Assembly: GCA_038224615.1 (NCBI GenBank)
Contig: JBBRFH010000023.1
Span: 1-20,020, forward strand
DNA from: JBBRFH01 sp038224615
GTDB taxonomy: Bacteria; Planctomycetota; Phycisphaerae; Tepidisphaerales; Tepidisphaeraceae
Length of the DNA: 20,020 nt
Direction of reading: 5' to 3'
Below, one piece after another: positions 1 through 8,251 of the stretch. The position numbers were made by a program, and so were the translations under genes. Numbering within the stretch: position 1 is the first letter of the stretch; each line of letters begins with the position of its first letter. Below the pieces are notes generated by a model. It had not been told where the DNA came from and did not search any database. It saw only the letters and a list, made by a program, of their open reading frames with translations.

Positions 1-111
1 CCACTTGCGGATGAAATCGTCCTGCACCTTCCGCAGGCGCTGGGCGGTTTCATCGGGACTCATCTTTCCTGCCGGCTTGGTGGGCGCCGGTGCTTCGTCG
101 AGCAAGGCCAT
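1..111 (-). CDS. N-terminal fragment of an unrecognised protein
   Basis: Only the first 37 codons are inside the window; the gene continues beyond the left edge. The protein starts MALLDEAPAPTKPAGK, a flexible Pro/Ala stretch, followed by a charged, probably helical segment (SPDETAQRLRKVQDDFIRKW). The start is the ATG at 109-111, supported by a GAGGAA ribosome-binding site five bases upstream on the minus strand. An AT-rich stretch at 125-165 could hold its promoter. It lies downstream of a chemoreceptor but is separated from it by a strong terminator, so a chemotaxis role cannot be assumed. I do not recognise the family. Confidence 0.6.
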   Translation of the reverse strand, partial: MALLDEAPAPTKPAGKMSPDETAQRLRKVQDDFIRKW

Positions 112-197
112 GGGATTCCTCAAATTTCTGTATGTACTGAAATCTTAGCACATATAGAATGCGGAAGAACTTTCACCGGCGTTGAAAGACACGAAAC

Positions 198-231
198 AAA
201 AACGGCGTGGCCAGAGGATCTGGCCACGCCG
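198..231 (-). terminator. Rho-independent terminator of the chemoreceptor gene
   Basis: A perfect 13-bp stem (203-215 with 219-231) has a three-base loop. On the minus strand it is followed by five T residues (198-202). It begins 31 bases after the stop of the chemoreceptor gene at 263 and so ends the transcript carrying it. Confidence 0.9.
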
Positions 232-262
232 AATGAACTGGGAACGACTGTCGATCAGGCAC

Positions 263-2221
263 TTACGCCGCGAGATTGAAGTCTTTAAAGTCGTCCGTCT
301 TGGTTTGGGCACCGATCGTGGGTGAGGCCTTGGGCGTCGACTTGGACACCGCGTGGTGCGCCGCGGCCGGCTTGGTGGCATGGGACGCGGTGTGCTGCTC
401 CGGCGCGGATCGAACGCGGCTGTTGCCGTGAACAAGCCCGACCATCTCCTGCACCATCGCCTGCATCTGTTCCGCCTGGCTGCTCAGTTCCTCGCTTGCC
501 GCCGCCGATTCCTCGGCATTGGCGGCGTTGGACTGAGTGACCTTGTCCAACTGCCCCACCGCCTGCGTGATCTGAGTGATTCCCTTGCTCTGCTCGACGC
601 CTGCGGCGGCGATCTCGCTGATCAAGGCGTTCACCTTGGTCGATGCGGCTACGATCTCGGCGAGGCTCTCGCCCACCTGCCCGGCGATCGTCACGCCGTT
701 GCGGGCGCTGCCGACCGACGCCTCGATCATGCTCGACGTGTTCTTGGCGGCTTCGGCACTACGCATCGCGAGGTTGCGCACTTCTTCGGCGACGACGGCA
801 AAGCCCTTGCCCGCCTCGCCTGCCCGCGCCGCTTCGACGGCGGCGTTGAGTGCCAGCAGGTTCGTCTGGAACGCGATCTCGTCGATCACCTTGATGATCT
901 TGGCGGTCTCGCTGGCGCTTTTTTCGATGCCGTGGATCGCCTCGCTCATCTTGGTCATCGCCAGGCTGCCCTTGTCCGCCGCAGACTTGGCCTCGCCGGA
1001 GAGCGTGGCCGCCTGCTGGGCACCGTCGGCGTTCTTGGTCGTCATGCTGCTCATCTCTTCGAGGCTGCTGCTGGTCTCTTCGAGACTAGCCGCCTGTTCG
1101 CTCGATCCCTGCGCCAGCGACTGGCTCGCCGCCGCAACCTGGGTACTGGCCGCGGCAACCTGCTGCGCACCGCCTTCCAGGCCTTGGATGATGCGGGTGA
1201 CGGGCTTGGTGATGCTGCGGGTGATTCCGAACGCCATCCCGATGCCGAGCACTAGTGCGCCGGCGGCACCGATGTAGAGGACCGTCGACGCCAGGCCAAG
1301 ATCCCTTGCCTGCTCGGCCGAAACGGTGGTGGTACGCTCCGTGCCGGTGGTCAGCACGTCCGACGCTGCGGTCTTCAAGTCGGTGGATGTTTGGCTCCGG
1401 CGCACGCCCACCTCATCCAATTCCCGCATCGCCGTCTTCACCGATTCCATCGCCTGCCCGTAGCTCTTGATCGAAGCGATAGTCGTGTTGAGTTGCTCGA
1501 TGTTCTGTTTGTGACGCACCAGTGGCTGCAAGGTCGCAAGCGGCTCTTTGGTTTTCGCCAACGCCTCGCTCGATTCTGTGAAATCCTTCAGATCGCGAGT
1601 CGCCTGCCCTTTCCATGCCAGAACGCGCGCCGCGTTCACTGAGTCAATGACGTCGTTGGCAAGGTCAAGCTTTTTCTGCCGTTCGAGAAGCTTCTCCGAG
1701 CCGGCGGATTGCTCGATCTCCTTGGTCATCTCGGCGTTCTGGCTGTCGATGAATGCTGCCACCGCCTTTCCGGTGGCATGGGCGGCTTCGTTCATGGCGG
1801 CGCGGTACTGGGCACACTGCTGGTTCTTGGCCTCCGTCTCATTCATCAGCGACTGATAGCTCACGAAATACGCGTCGGCGCTCTTGAGCGATTCGGCGAG
1901 TTTCACCAGATCGGGGTGGGCGGTGACCAGCGCCTTGGCCTCGTCCAGACCTTTACGGACCAGCGTCAGATCCTTTCGCGTCTCGGCAAGTGCGGCAGGA
2001 TCGCCGGTCAAGCCGTACGTGCGGCCGGACCGCATCACATCGCCCATTGCCGTCACGATGTCGCCACCGATCTTGGTTTCGGGCGCGTACTTCTCGCTGA
2101 GATACCCCGCGCCGATGGCGGCATTGCGCATTTCGTAAATCGCCAGGCCGGAGAGCCCCATCGTGACGAGCACGAGGCCACCGAATCCGAACGCCAGTTT
2201 GTGTGCAAGCTTGAGCTGCAT
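263..2221 (-). CDS. Methyl-accepting chemotaxis protein, HBM-type sensor
   Basis: This is a 652-residue transmembrane chemoreceptor that passes ligand binding to CheA through CheW. TM1 is about 8-29 and TM2 about 310-333. Between them lies a ~280-residue all-helical periplasmic region whose length fits a helical bimodular (HBM) or similar four-helix sensor. The cytoplasmic coiled coil runs from about 351 to 598. Its hairpin tip is the invariant-type EIAFQTNLLALNAAVEAARA beginning near residue 448. Only a short SITKP segment resembling HAMP AS1 follows TM2; a full HAMP is not evident. A low-complexity tail ends with DDFKDF, possibly a loose analogue of the CheR-tethering pentapeptide, although the Trp is absent. 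The ribosome-binding site is AGGA, eight bases before the ATG. cheW lies just upstream on the same strand with a 98-bp gap. The ligand cannot be read from sequence. Confidence 0.95.
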   Translation of the reverse strand: MQLKLAHKLAFGFGGLVLVTMGLSGLAIYEMRNAAIGAGYLSEKYAPETKIGGDIVTAMGDVMRSGRTYGLTGDPAALAETRKDLTLVRKGLDEAKALVTAHPDLVKLAESLKSADAYFVSYQSLMNETEAKNQQCAQYRAAMNEAAHATGKAVAAFIDSQNAEMTKEIEQSAGSEKLLERQKKLDLANDVIDSVNAARVLAWKGQATRDLKDFTESSEALAKTKEPLATLQPLVRHKQNIEQLNTTIASIKSYGQAMESVKTAMRELDEVGVRRSQTSTDLKTAASDVLTTGTERTTTVSAEQARDLGLASTVLYIGAAGALVLGIGMAFGITRSITKPVTRIIQGLEGGAQQVAAASTQVAAASQSLAQGSSEQAASLEETSSSLEEMSSMTTKNADGAQQAATLSGEAKSAADKGSLAMTKMSEAIHGIEKSASETAKIIKVIDEIAFQTNLLALNAAVEAARAGEAGKGFAVVAEEVRNLAMRSAEAAKNTSSMIEASVGSARNGVTIAGQVGESLAEIVAASTKVNALISEIAAAGVEQSKGITQITQAVGQLDKVTQSNAANAEESAAASEELSSQAEQMQAMVQEMVGLVHGNSRVRSAPEQHTASHATKPAAAHHAVSKSTPKASPTIGAQTKTDDFKDFNLAA

Positions 2222-2259
2222 AGTGTTTTCCTAGACCCCTCTATGAGGGAGTATTCCTT

Positions 2260-2283
2260 GACCGACCGACCGACCGACCGACC
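2260..2283. repeat. Tetranucleotide microsatellite, GACC x6
   Basis: Six perfect tandem copies of GACC (GGTC on the coding strand) lie between cheW and the chemoreceptor gene. The repeat ends 38 bases upstream of the receptor's ATG, in its probable leader or promoter. A small hairpin (CCCTC-TAT-GAGGG, about 2237-2249) lies between the repeat and the start codon. Tetranucleotide tracts of this size can change copy number by slippage, but no such effect is shown here. Confidence 0.9.
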
Positions 2284-2319
2284 ATTTCGTACTGTTTCGT
2301 CTGCGTGAGGTGGTGTAAA

Positions 2320-2877
2320 TCAGGCCGCCTGCGGCATCGGCAGCGGCTGCGCCGGGATCGCCGGGATCGCCGGCATGCCGGCATGACCGGCGTCAAGCAC
2401 CGCGTTGATGTCCAGCAGGATCTTGATCGACTTGCCGACCTTCGCCATGCCGGTGATGAAGTTCGTTTCGCACCCTGCGCCAAAATGAGGCGTTGCCTCG
2501 ACCGCATCGTCGGCAATGTTGAGCACTTCACCGACGCGATCGACGACGATGCCTGTCAACAGCTTTCGACTGTCTCCCCCGGAGGCGGCGGTCTCGATCA
2601 CGATGATGCAGGTGTTCTCGCTGCGTTCACTCGTCGGCATGCCAAACTGCACGCGGAGATCGACGATGGAGATCACCCGGCCGCGCAGATTGATGACGCC
2701 GCGCACATGCGACGGTGCCTGCGGGACGGCGGTGATGTCCATGAAGCCGATGATCTCGCGGACTGTCAGGATCGGCAGCGCGAATTCCTCGGCCCCGAGC
2801 GAGAAAGTGAGACACTTGCCGCCGCGCGGGCCGACTGCGGCACCGGATGGTGGGGCCACACTGAGATGGGATGTCAT
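2320..2877 (-). CDS. cheW: CheW-like chemotaxis adaptor
   Basis: This 185-residue cytoplasmic adaptor couples chemoreceptors to the kinase CheA. A CheW domain covers about residues 20-155. It has the typical pattern CLTFSLGAEEFALPI, then VPQAPSHVRGVINLRGRVI and IVDLRVQFGM, followed by the second half (GIVVDRVGEVL). The N-terminal ~20 residues and the C-terminal Pro/Ala tail (MPAIPAIPAQPLP) extend beyond the core. The tail is encoded by a short tandem repeat near 2351-2372. It lies directly upstream of the chemoreceptor gene and is probably co-expressed with it. No CheA, CheR, CheB or CheY is present in the window, so this is an accessory pair rather than a full chemotaxis operon. The Shine-Dalgarno sequence is weak. 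Confidence 0.95.
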   Translation of the reverse strand: MTSHLSVAPPSGAAVGPRGGKCLTFSLGAEEFALPILTVREIIGFMDITAVPQAPSHVRGVINLRGRVISIVDLRVQFGMPTSERSENTCIIVIETAASGGDSRKLLTGIVVDRVGEVLNIADDAVEATPHFGAGCETNFITGMAKVGKSIKILLDINAVLDAGHAGMPAIPAIPAQPLPMPQAA

Positions 2878-2945
2878 TGCTTACTCACTCATGATCTGTC
2901 CGACCACTCCGTATATCGGTGAGGATTGATGCGTCGCGGCGTTGG

Positions 2946-2959
2946 AAAATCCGGATTTT
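2946..2959. promoter_or_regulatory. 14-bp perfect palindrome upstream of cheW
   Basis: AAAATCCGGATTTT is a perfect palindrome about 69 bases upstream of the cheW start codon. It lies between that start and the terminator of the upstream c-di-GMP gene. Its position suits an operator or activator site for the cheW-mcp pair. No known regulator is recognised from the motif. Confidence 0.35.
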
Positions 2960-2972
2960 TTAGCCGTCCAAT

Positions 2973-2996
2973 AAAAAAAGCCCGCGTCGTGCGGGC
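2973..2996 (-). terminator. Rho-independent terminator of the GGDEF/EAL gene
   Basis: A six-base GC stem (2980-2985 with 2991-2996) and a five-base loop are followed on the minus strand by seven T residues (2973-2979). It lies 72 bases after the stop of the GGDEF/EAL gene and separates it from cheW. Confidence 0.85.
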
Positions 2997-3068
2997 ATGA
3001 GCATTACAGCCTGGATGACAGATCGTCGCATCGCGATCAGAGGCGGATGCCGACCGGTGCCGCGCTTG

Positions 3069-5435
3069 CTAAGCGGCGATGCCCGGCAGGTCGTAATTGC
3101 GAAGCTCCAACGACACGACCTGCTCGGCCCGCAACGGCTTGCTGAACAGGTATCCCTGCCCAAACTCGCAGTCGAGCGACTGAAGCATCAACGCCTGCTC
3201 CAACGTCTCGATGCCTTCGGCGACCACGCTGATCTCCAGGTTGCGCGCCAGTTGTGTCACGGCCTGAACCAGCGCCGTCAAGTCGCGGCTGCGCTCCATG
3301 TTGGCGACGAACGAACGGTCAATCTTCAGAACATCAATGGGGAACTGGTGCAGGCACGCCAGCGAGGAATGGCCGGTTCCGAAATCGTCCATGTCGAGTT
3401 TGACGCCAATCGCCTTGATCGCGCGCAGCATCTCGGTCATCGAGCGGACGTCCTTCATCACCGCGGTTTCGGTGACCTCCAGATGCAAACAGCCTGGCGA
3501 CATTCCGGTGTTCGCCAGCACGCGGCGGATCGTTTCCGGCAGATCGGCGCGGGCCAGTTGCTGGCGCGAGAGGTTGACGCTGACGGATTTCGGGGCGCCA
3601 AGGCCCATCGTCTTCTGCCATTCAGCGAACTGCCTGCAGGCTTCATTCAGGACCCATTCGCCGATTGCGAAAATCAACCCCGTATCTTCTGCGATCGGGA
3701 TGAACTCGCCCGGCGAGACCATGCCCAGCACGGGATGGTTCCAGCGCACGAGCGCTTCAAAGCCCGCGATCTGTCCAGTCCGAAGCGAAACGATCGGCTG
3801 GTACATCAGAAACAACTGCGTGTTGACGATCGCCAGACGAAGGTCGTTTTCCAGGCTCAGTCGCTTCTGCGTTCGCTCCCGCATCGAGACGTCGAAGACC
3901 ACGTACTGACCTTTGCCTGCCTGTTTGGCTTCGTACATCGCGGTGTCGGCATCGCGCAAAACCTCCTGGGCATCCACGGCAGGCACTGCGGTTGTGAAAA
4001 TTCCGATGCTGGCGGTCGAATACACCGTGTGCTCGCCGAGCTGGTATGGCTGCGCAAAGGTGTCCAGCATGCGCCCGGCGACGACCGTGGCATCTTCCGG
4101 CGAAGAAATTCCATCCAGCAGGACGACGAACTCGTCCCCGCCAAGCCGGGCGGTGACATCGACGCCGCGTCGCGAGCTCAGCGAGTCGTCCGCACGAACC
4201 GTGGCACGCAGGCGCAGCGCGATCTCCTGCAGTAGTTTGTCGCCAACCTCGTGCCCGAAGCTGTCATTGACGGCCTTGAAGCGATCAAAATCGAGAAACA
4301 GGACAGCGAAATGGTAGCCACTCACGCGTCCGGAGCGCAGGACGGCCTTCTGGAGATGGTCGCACAGTTCTGCCCGGTTCGACAGCCCAGTGAGCTTGTC
4401 GGTGCGGGCCGTGTTCCGAAGCTCCTCCTCGACGCCCTTGCGCGCGGTAATGTCGTCGATTGCGACGACGACGTGCCTGCGCCCCCGGAGCTGCACCGGC
4501 TCGGCGCTGACGCTCAGCCATTGCCGCTGCTCCTGGCCGTCGATCAGGAGGCTTACGCTCAACTCCGCCTTGTGAACCGACCCACCCGTCGCCAGCACCT
4601 TGGTGATCCCGCCACGCATCGCGCACTTCTGGCACGCCTTTGCATGACCGCACCCTCTCGGGTCCTCGAAGCTATGAACGCAGCCCAGCCCGTTACCCAC
4701 GCGATGGTTCTCAATCTCACACGGTTGTCTCCGCACCATCTCTGCCAGCACGGTGTTGGCCTCGACGATCATCGTCTGCTCGTCGAGCAGCATCATGCCA
4801 ACCGGAGATGCAGCGAAGATTGCCTTGAGATTCTGTTGCTCGACCCGCAGTTCCTCTTCGATCTGCTTCTGCTCGGTAATATCCTGGCTGCACCCGGAGA
4901 CCGTGATTGTTCGACCCGACGACGCTTTTATCGTCTCGTATCGCACTAAAAGGTGCCGATGCGCGCCGTCGCGACGGATAATACGCTGTTCAACTTGCCC
5001 GACAAATTGCGGCACGCCCTCCTGCACGATCCGCTGCAATTCGAGGGCAATCCGGGCGGTGTCGTCGGGATGGACGAATTCGCGAATGTACCTCTCCGAC
5101 GACATGTGCTTACCGGCTTCGCGTTCGGTCGTCGTGCCGTAGAGTGCGAAAAACCGGTCATCGAAGCTGAACAAGTCGGTTGCGACGTCGTATTCCCACT
5201 TCGCCATCCGCGCGAGTTCCATGGCCTGAGTCAGTTGGCGCTGACTCATCCGCAGTGCTTCCTCAATCTGCTTACGGTCGCATTCGCGGAGCGCGTGGAT
5301 CTGGCACAGGCGATCCGACGACGCGCCTGACTCCGATGCTGACTTGCCGATGCTCTGCGGTTGCAGGACGCCCGCCGAAGGGTCCGATATGAAACTTACC
5401 TGCGTGTGACGCTGATTCGTTTGCCTGTCAGCCAT
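3069..5435 (-). CDS. PAS-PAS-GGDEF-EAL cyclic-di-GMP turnover protein
   Basis: This is a 788-residue, apparently soluble protein. PAS 1 covers about 70-190 and ends in DITEQKQIEEEL. PAS 2 covers about 202-335 and contains cysteines 252, 262, 268 and 271. The GGDEF (diguanylate cyclase) domain covers about 340-510, with GGDEF at 432-436 and an RxxD product-inhibition site (RGVD 423-426) exactly five residues before it. The EAL (c-di-GMP phosphodiesterase) domain covers about 530-775. Its metal and catalytic residues appear complete: E560 in EALVRW, N in SVNLS, E in LEVTET, DD in DMDDFGTG, K in LKIDRSF, E in AEGIE and Q in GQGYLF. Both activities could therefore be real, with the PAS domains setting the balance. 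No membrane segment is visible, so signals are probably cytoplasmic. Its own terminator follows, so it is likely monocistronic. Confidence 0.95.
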   Translation of the reverse strand: MADRQTNQRHTQVSFISDPSAGVLQPQSIGKSASESGASSDRLCQIHALRECDRKQIEEALRMSQRQLTQAMELARMAKWEYDVATDLFSFDDRFFALYGTTTEREAGKHMSSERYIREFVHPDDTARIALELQRIVQEGVPQFVGQVEQRIIRRDGAHRHLLVRYETIKASSGRTITVSGCSQDITEQKQIEEELRVEQQNLKAIFAASPVGMMLLDEQTMIVEANTVLAEMVRRQPCEIENHRVGNGLGCVHSFEDPRGCGHAKACQKCAMRGGITKVLATGGSVHKAELSVSLLIDGQEQRQWLSVSAEPVQLRGRRHVVVAIDDITARKGVEEELRNTARTDKLTGLSNRAELCDHLQKAVLRSGRVSGYHFAVLFLDFDRFKAVNDSFGHEVGDKLLQEIALRLRATVRADDSLSSRRGVDVTARLGGDEFVVLLDGISSPEDATVVAGRMLDTFAQPYQLGEHTVYSTASIGIFTTAVPAVDAQEVLRDADTAMYEAKQAGKGQYVVFDVSMRERTQKRLSLENDLRLAIVNTQLFLMYQPIVSLRTGQIAGFEALVRWNHPVLGMVSPGEFIPIAEDTGLIFAIGEWVLNEACRQFAEWQKTMGLGAPKSVSVNLSRQQLARADLPETIRRVLANTGMSPGCLHLEVTETAVMKDVRSMTEMLRAIKAIGVKLDMDDFGTGHSSLACLHQFPIDVLKIDRSFVANMERSRDLTALVQAVTQLARNLEISVVAEGIETLEQALMLQSLDCEFGQGYLFSKPLRAEQVVSLELRNYDLPGIAA

Positions 5436-5526
5436 TGGGACCGCCCAGTCCTCCGACTGAGTTCACATCGACCGAATTGAGTGCAACCTTTGCGATTCGG
5501 CGCGACGAGGCGATCAGCACACACGA

Positions 5527-5559
5527 GAAACGCCCGCAGCGCGATGCTGCGGGCGTTTC
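5527..5559 (-). terminator. Strong hairpin terminator after PEP carboxykinase
   Basis: A perfect 14-bp stem (5527-5540 with 5546-5559) has a five-base loop and lies 29 bases after the PEPCK stop. The T-tract on the minus strand is poor (TCGTGTGT). On the plus strand the stem is followed by GGTTTT. It probably terminates the minus-strand PEPCK transcript and insulates the GGDEF/EAL gene. Confidence 0.75.
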
Positions 5560-5587
5560 GGTTTTCAAACTGCGACAATTCGGTCGT

Positions 5588-7387
<1,800 letters not shown>

Positions 7388-7524
7388 GTTGCTTCGGTCC
7401 TTTCAGAAAAACCTTGCGCGGCCCTTCCGCTCGTCTGGCATGGCGGCCGGCGTCTTCAAAATACACAGACATCACTGACTGCGTGGTCGTTGTTGGTGAA
7501 CGCATCAATCCTGGCGTCTACGCG

Positions 7525-8040
7525 CTAGGTCGACCCGTTACTGGTCGAGGCTGTTGTTGCGGACTGCAGCGCGGAGGCACGCGACCTCGCCTCTTCACGG
7601 GCGGCGATGGTGCGGAGCCAGGCGCTCTTGGTTTTTAGACTCGACGACAGGTCGGCGACCGTTGTCGTGGCCAGGTATTCTTTCAAACGCTGGCGAATTG
7701 GTTTGTATAAATCGTGTTGCGGGCACGGCTGCTGATCATTGCACTTGTCAAGCCCGACGGCACAACGGTCGAGCACAATCGGGCCGTCGATCGCCTCAAT
7801 GATGTCGCGGAGGCTGATTTCGTGTGCCGGACGCCCGAGCGCGAACCCCCCGCCGCGGCCCTTGGCACTGCGGAGCAGGCCGGCTTTGACCAGGCGCTGG
7901 AACACCTTGGCGAGGAAGTCGCGCGGGAGGGTGGTGCCGGAGACGAGATCGTCCAGCATCATGCTCCGGCCGTCACCTGCACGCCCTGCCAGTTCCGCCA
8001 GGCCGCGGATCGCGTATTCAGTTGTGGTCGTAAAGATCAT
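7525..8040 (-). CDS. Rrf2-family transcriptional regulator with likely Fe-S cluster
   Basis: This 171-residue DNA-binding protein has an N-terminal winged helix of Rrf2 type (TTTTEYAIRGLAELA; LPRDFLAKVFQRLVKAGLL; GRGGGFALGRPAHEISLRDI). The cluster-binding region after the wing has C93, C100 and C106, with H109 two residues on (C-x6-C-x5-C-x2-H). This is close to IscR, where three Cys and one His hold a [2Fe-2S] cluster. It could therefore sense iron-sulfur status, redox state or NO; which one cannot be decided from sequence. The C-terminal ~40 residues are low-complexity Ser/Thr/Ala. GGTGAGG precedes the ATG. It lies upstream of pckG on the same strand, and its own promoter contains an inverted repeat suggesting autoregulation. 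Confidence 0.93.
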   Translation of the reverse strand: MIFTTTTEYAIRGLAELAGRAGDGRSMMLDDLVSGTTLPRDFLAKVFQRLVKAGLLRSAKGRGGGFALGRPAHEISLRDIIEAIDGPIVLDRCAVGLDKCNDQQPCPQHDLYKPIRQRLKEYLATTTVADLSSSLKTKSAWLRTIAAREEARSRASALQSATTASTSNGST

Positions 8041-8133
8041 TTCCGGTGCCTCACCTGGTTACGGCTTACAGAGGACCAATCTATCCGATTATCCTCTGGG
8101 GTCAACATCAGGAAATGTATCTAGGCACCGGAA
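8041..8133. repeat. Perfect 10-bp inverted repeat flanking the Rrf2 promoter
   Basis: TTCCGGTGCC at 8041-8050, touching the Rrf2 start codon, is exactly mirrored by GGCACCGGAA at 8124-8133. Seventy-three bases separate the two arms and contain the predicted promoter. The two arms could be paired regulator sites or a remnant; the first arm covers the ribosome-binding region. Confidence 0.6.
8069..8105 (-). promoter_or_regulatory. Predicted promoter and operator of the Rrf2 gene
   Basis: On the minus strand TTGACC (8100-8105) and TAGATT (8078-8083) are spaced by 16 bases and resemble -35 and -10 elements. A perfect 7-bp inverted repeat, CAGAGGA at 8069-8075 and TCCTCTG at 8092-8098, overlaps this promoter, as expected for an autorepressor site. 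A direct repeat of ATCC also occurs inside. This is a prediction from motif and position only. Confidence 0.5.
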
Positions 8134-8251
8134 TCTTGCTCCTGCGACACCTCGCCGCCTCGGACCGACGCGCTGGGTCGACACAGATCTGAGCCCGGCG
8201 CCCCACCCTCCCTCGCTCCGGTGCTCATTTCTCGTATCATTGGGAGTTCCT

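Noticed and set aside
353..1255. Long plus-strand frame opposite the chemoreceptor
   Set aside because: It is antisense to a clear MCP. High GC and the regular heptad coding create long shadow frames, and the protein shows no domain.
2997..4235. 412-codon plus-strand frame opposite the GGDEF/EAL gene
   Set aside because: It lies wholly within a well-supported gene on the other strand, is His/Arg/Leu-rich shadow sequence, and overlaps the terminator of that gene.
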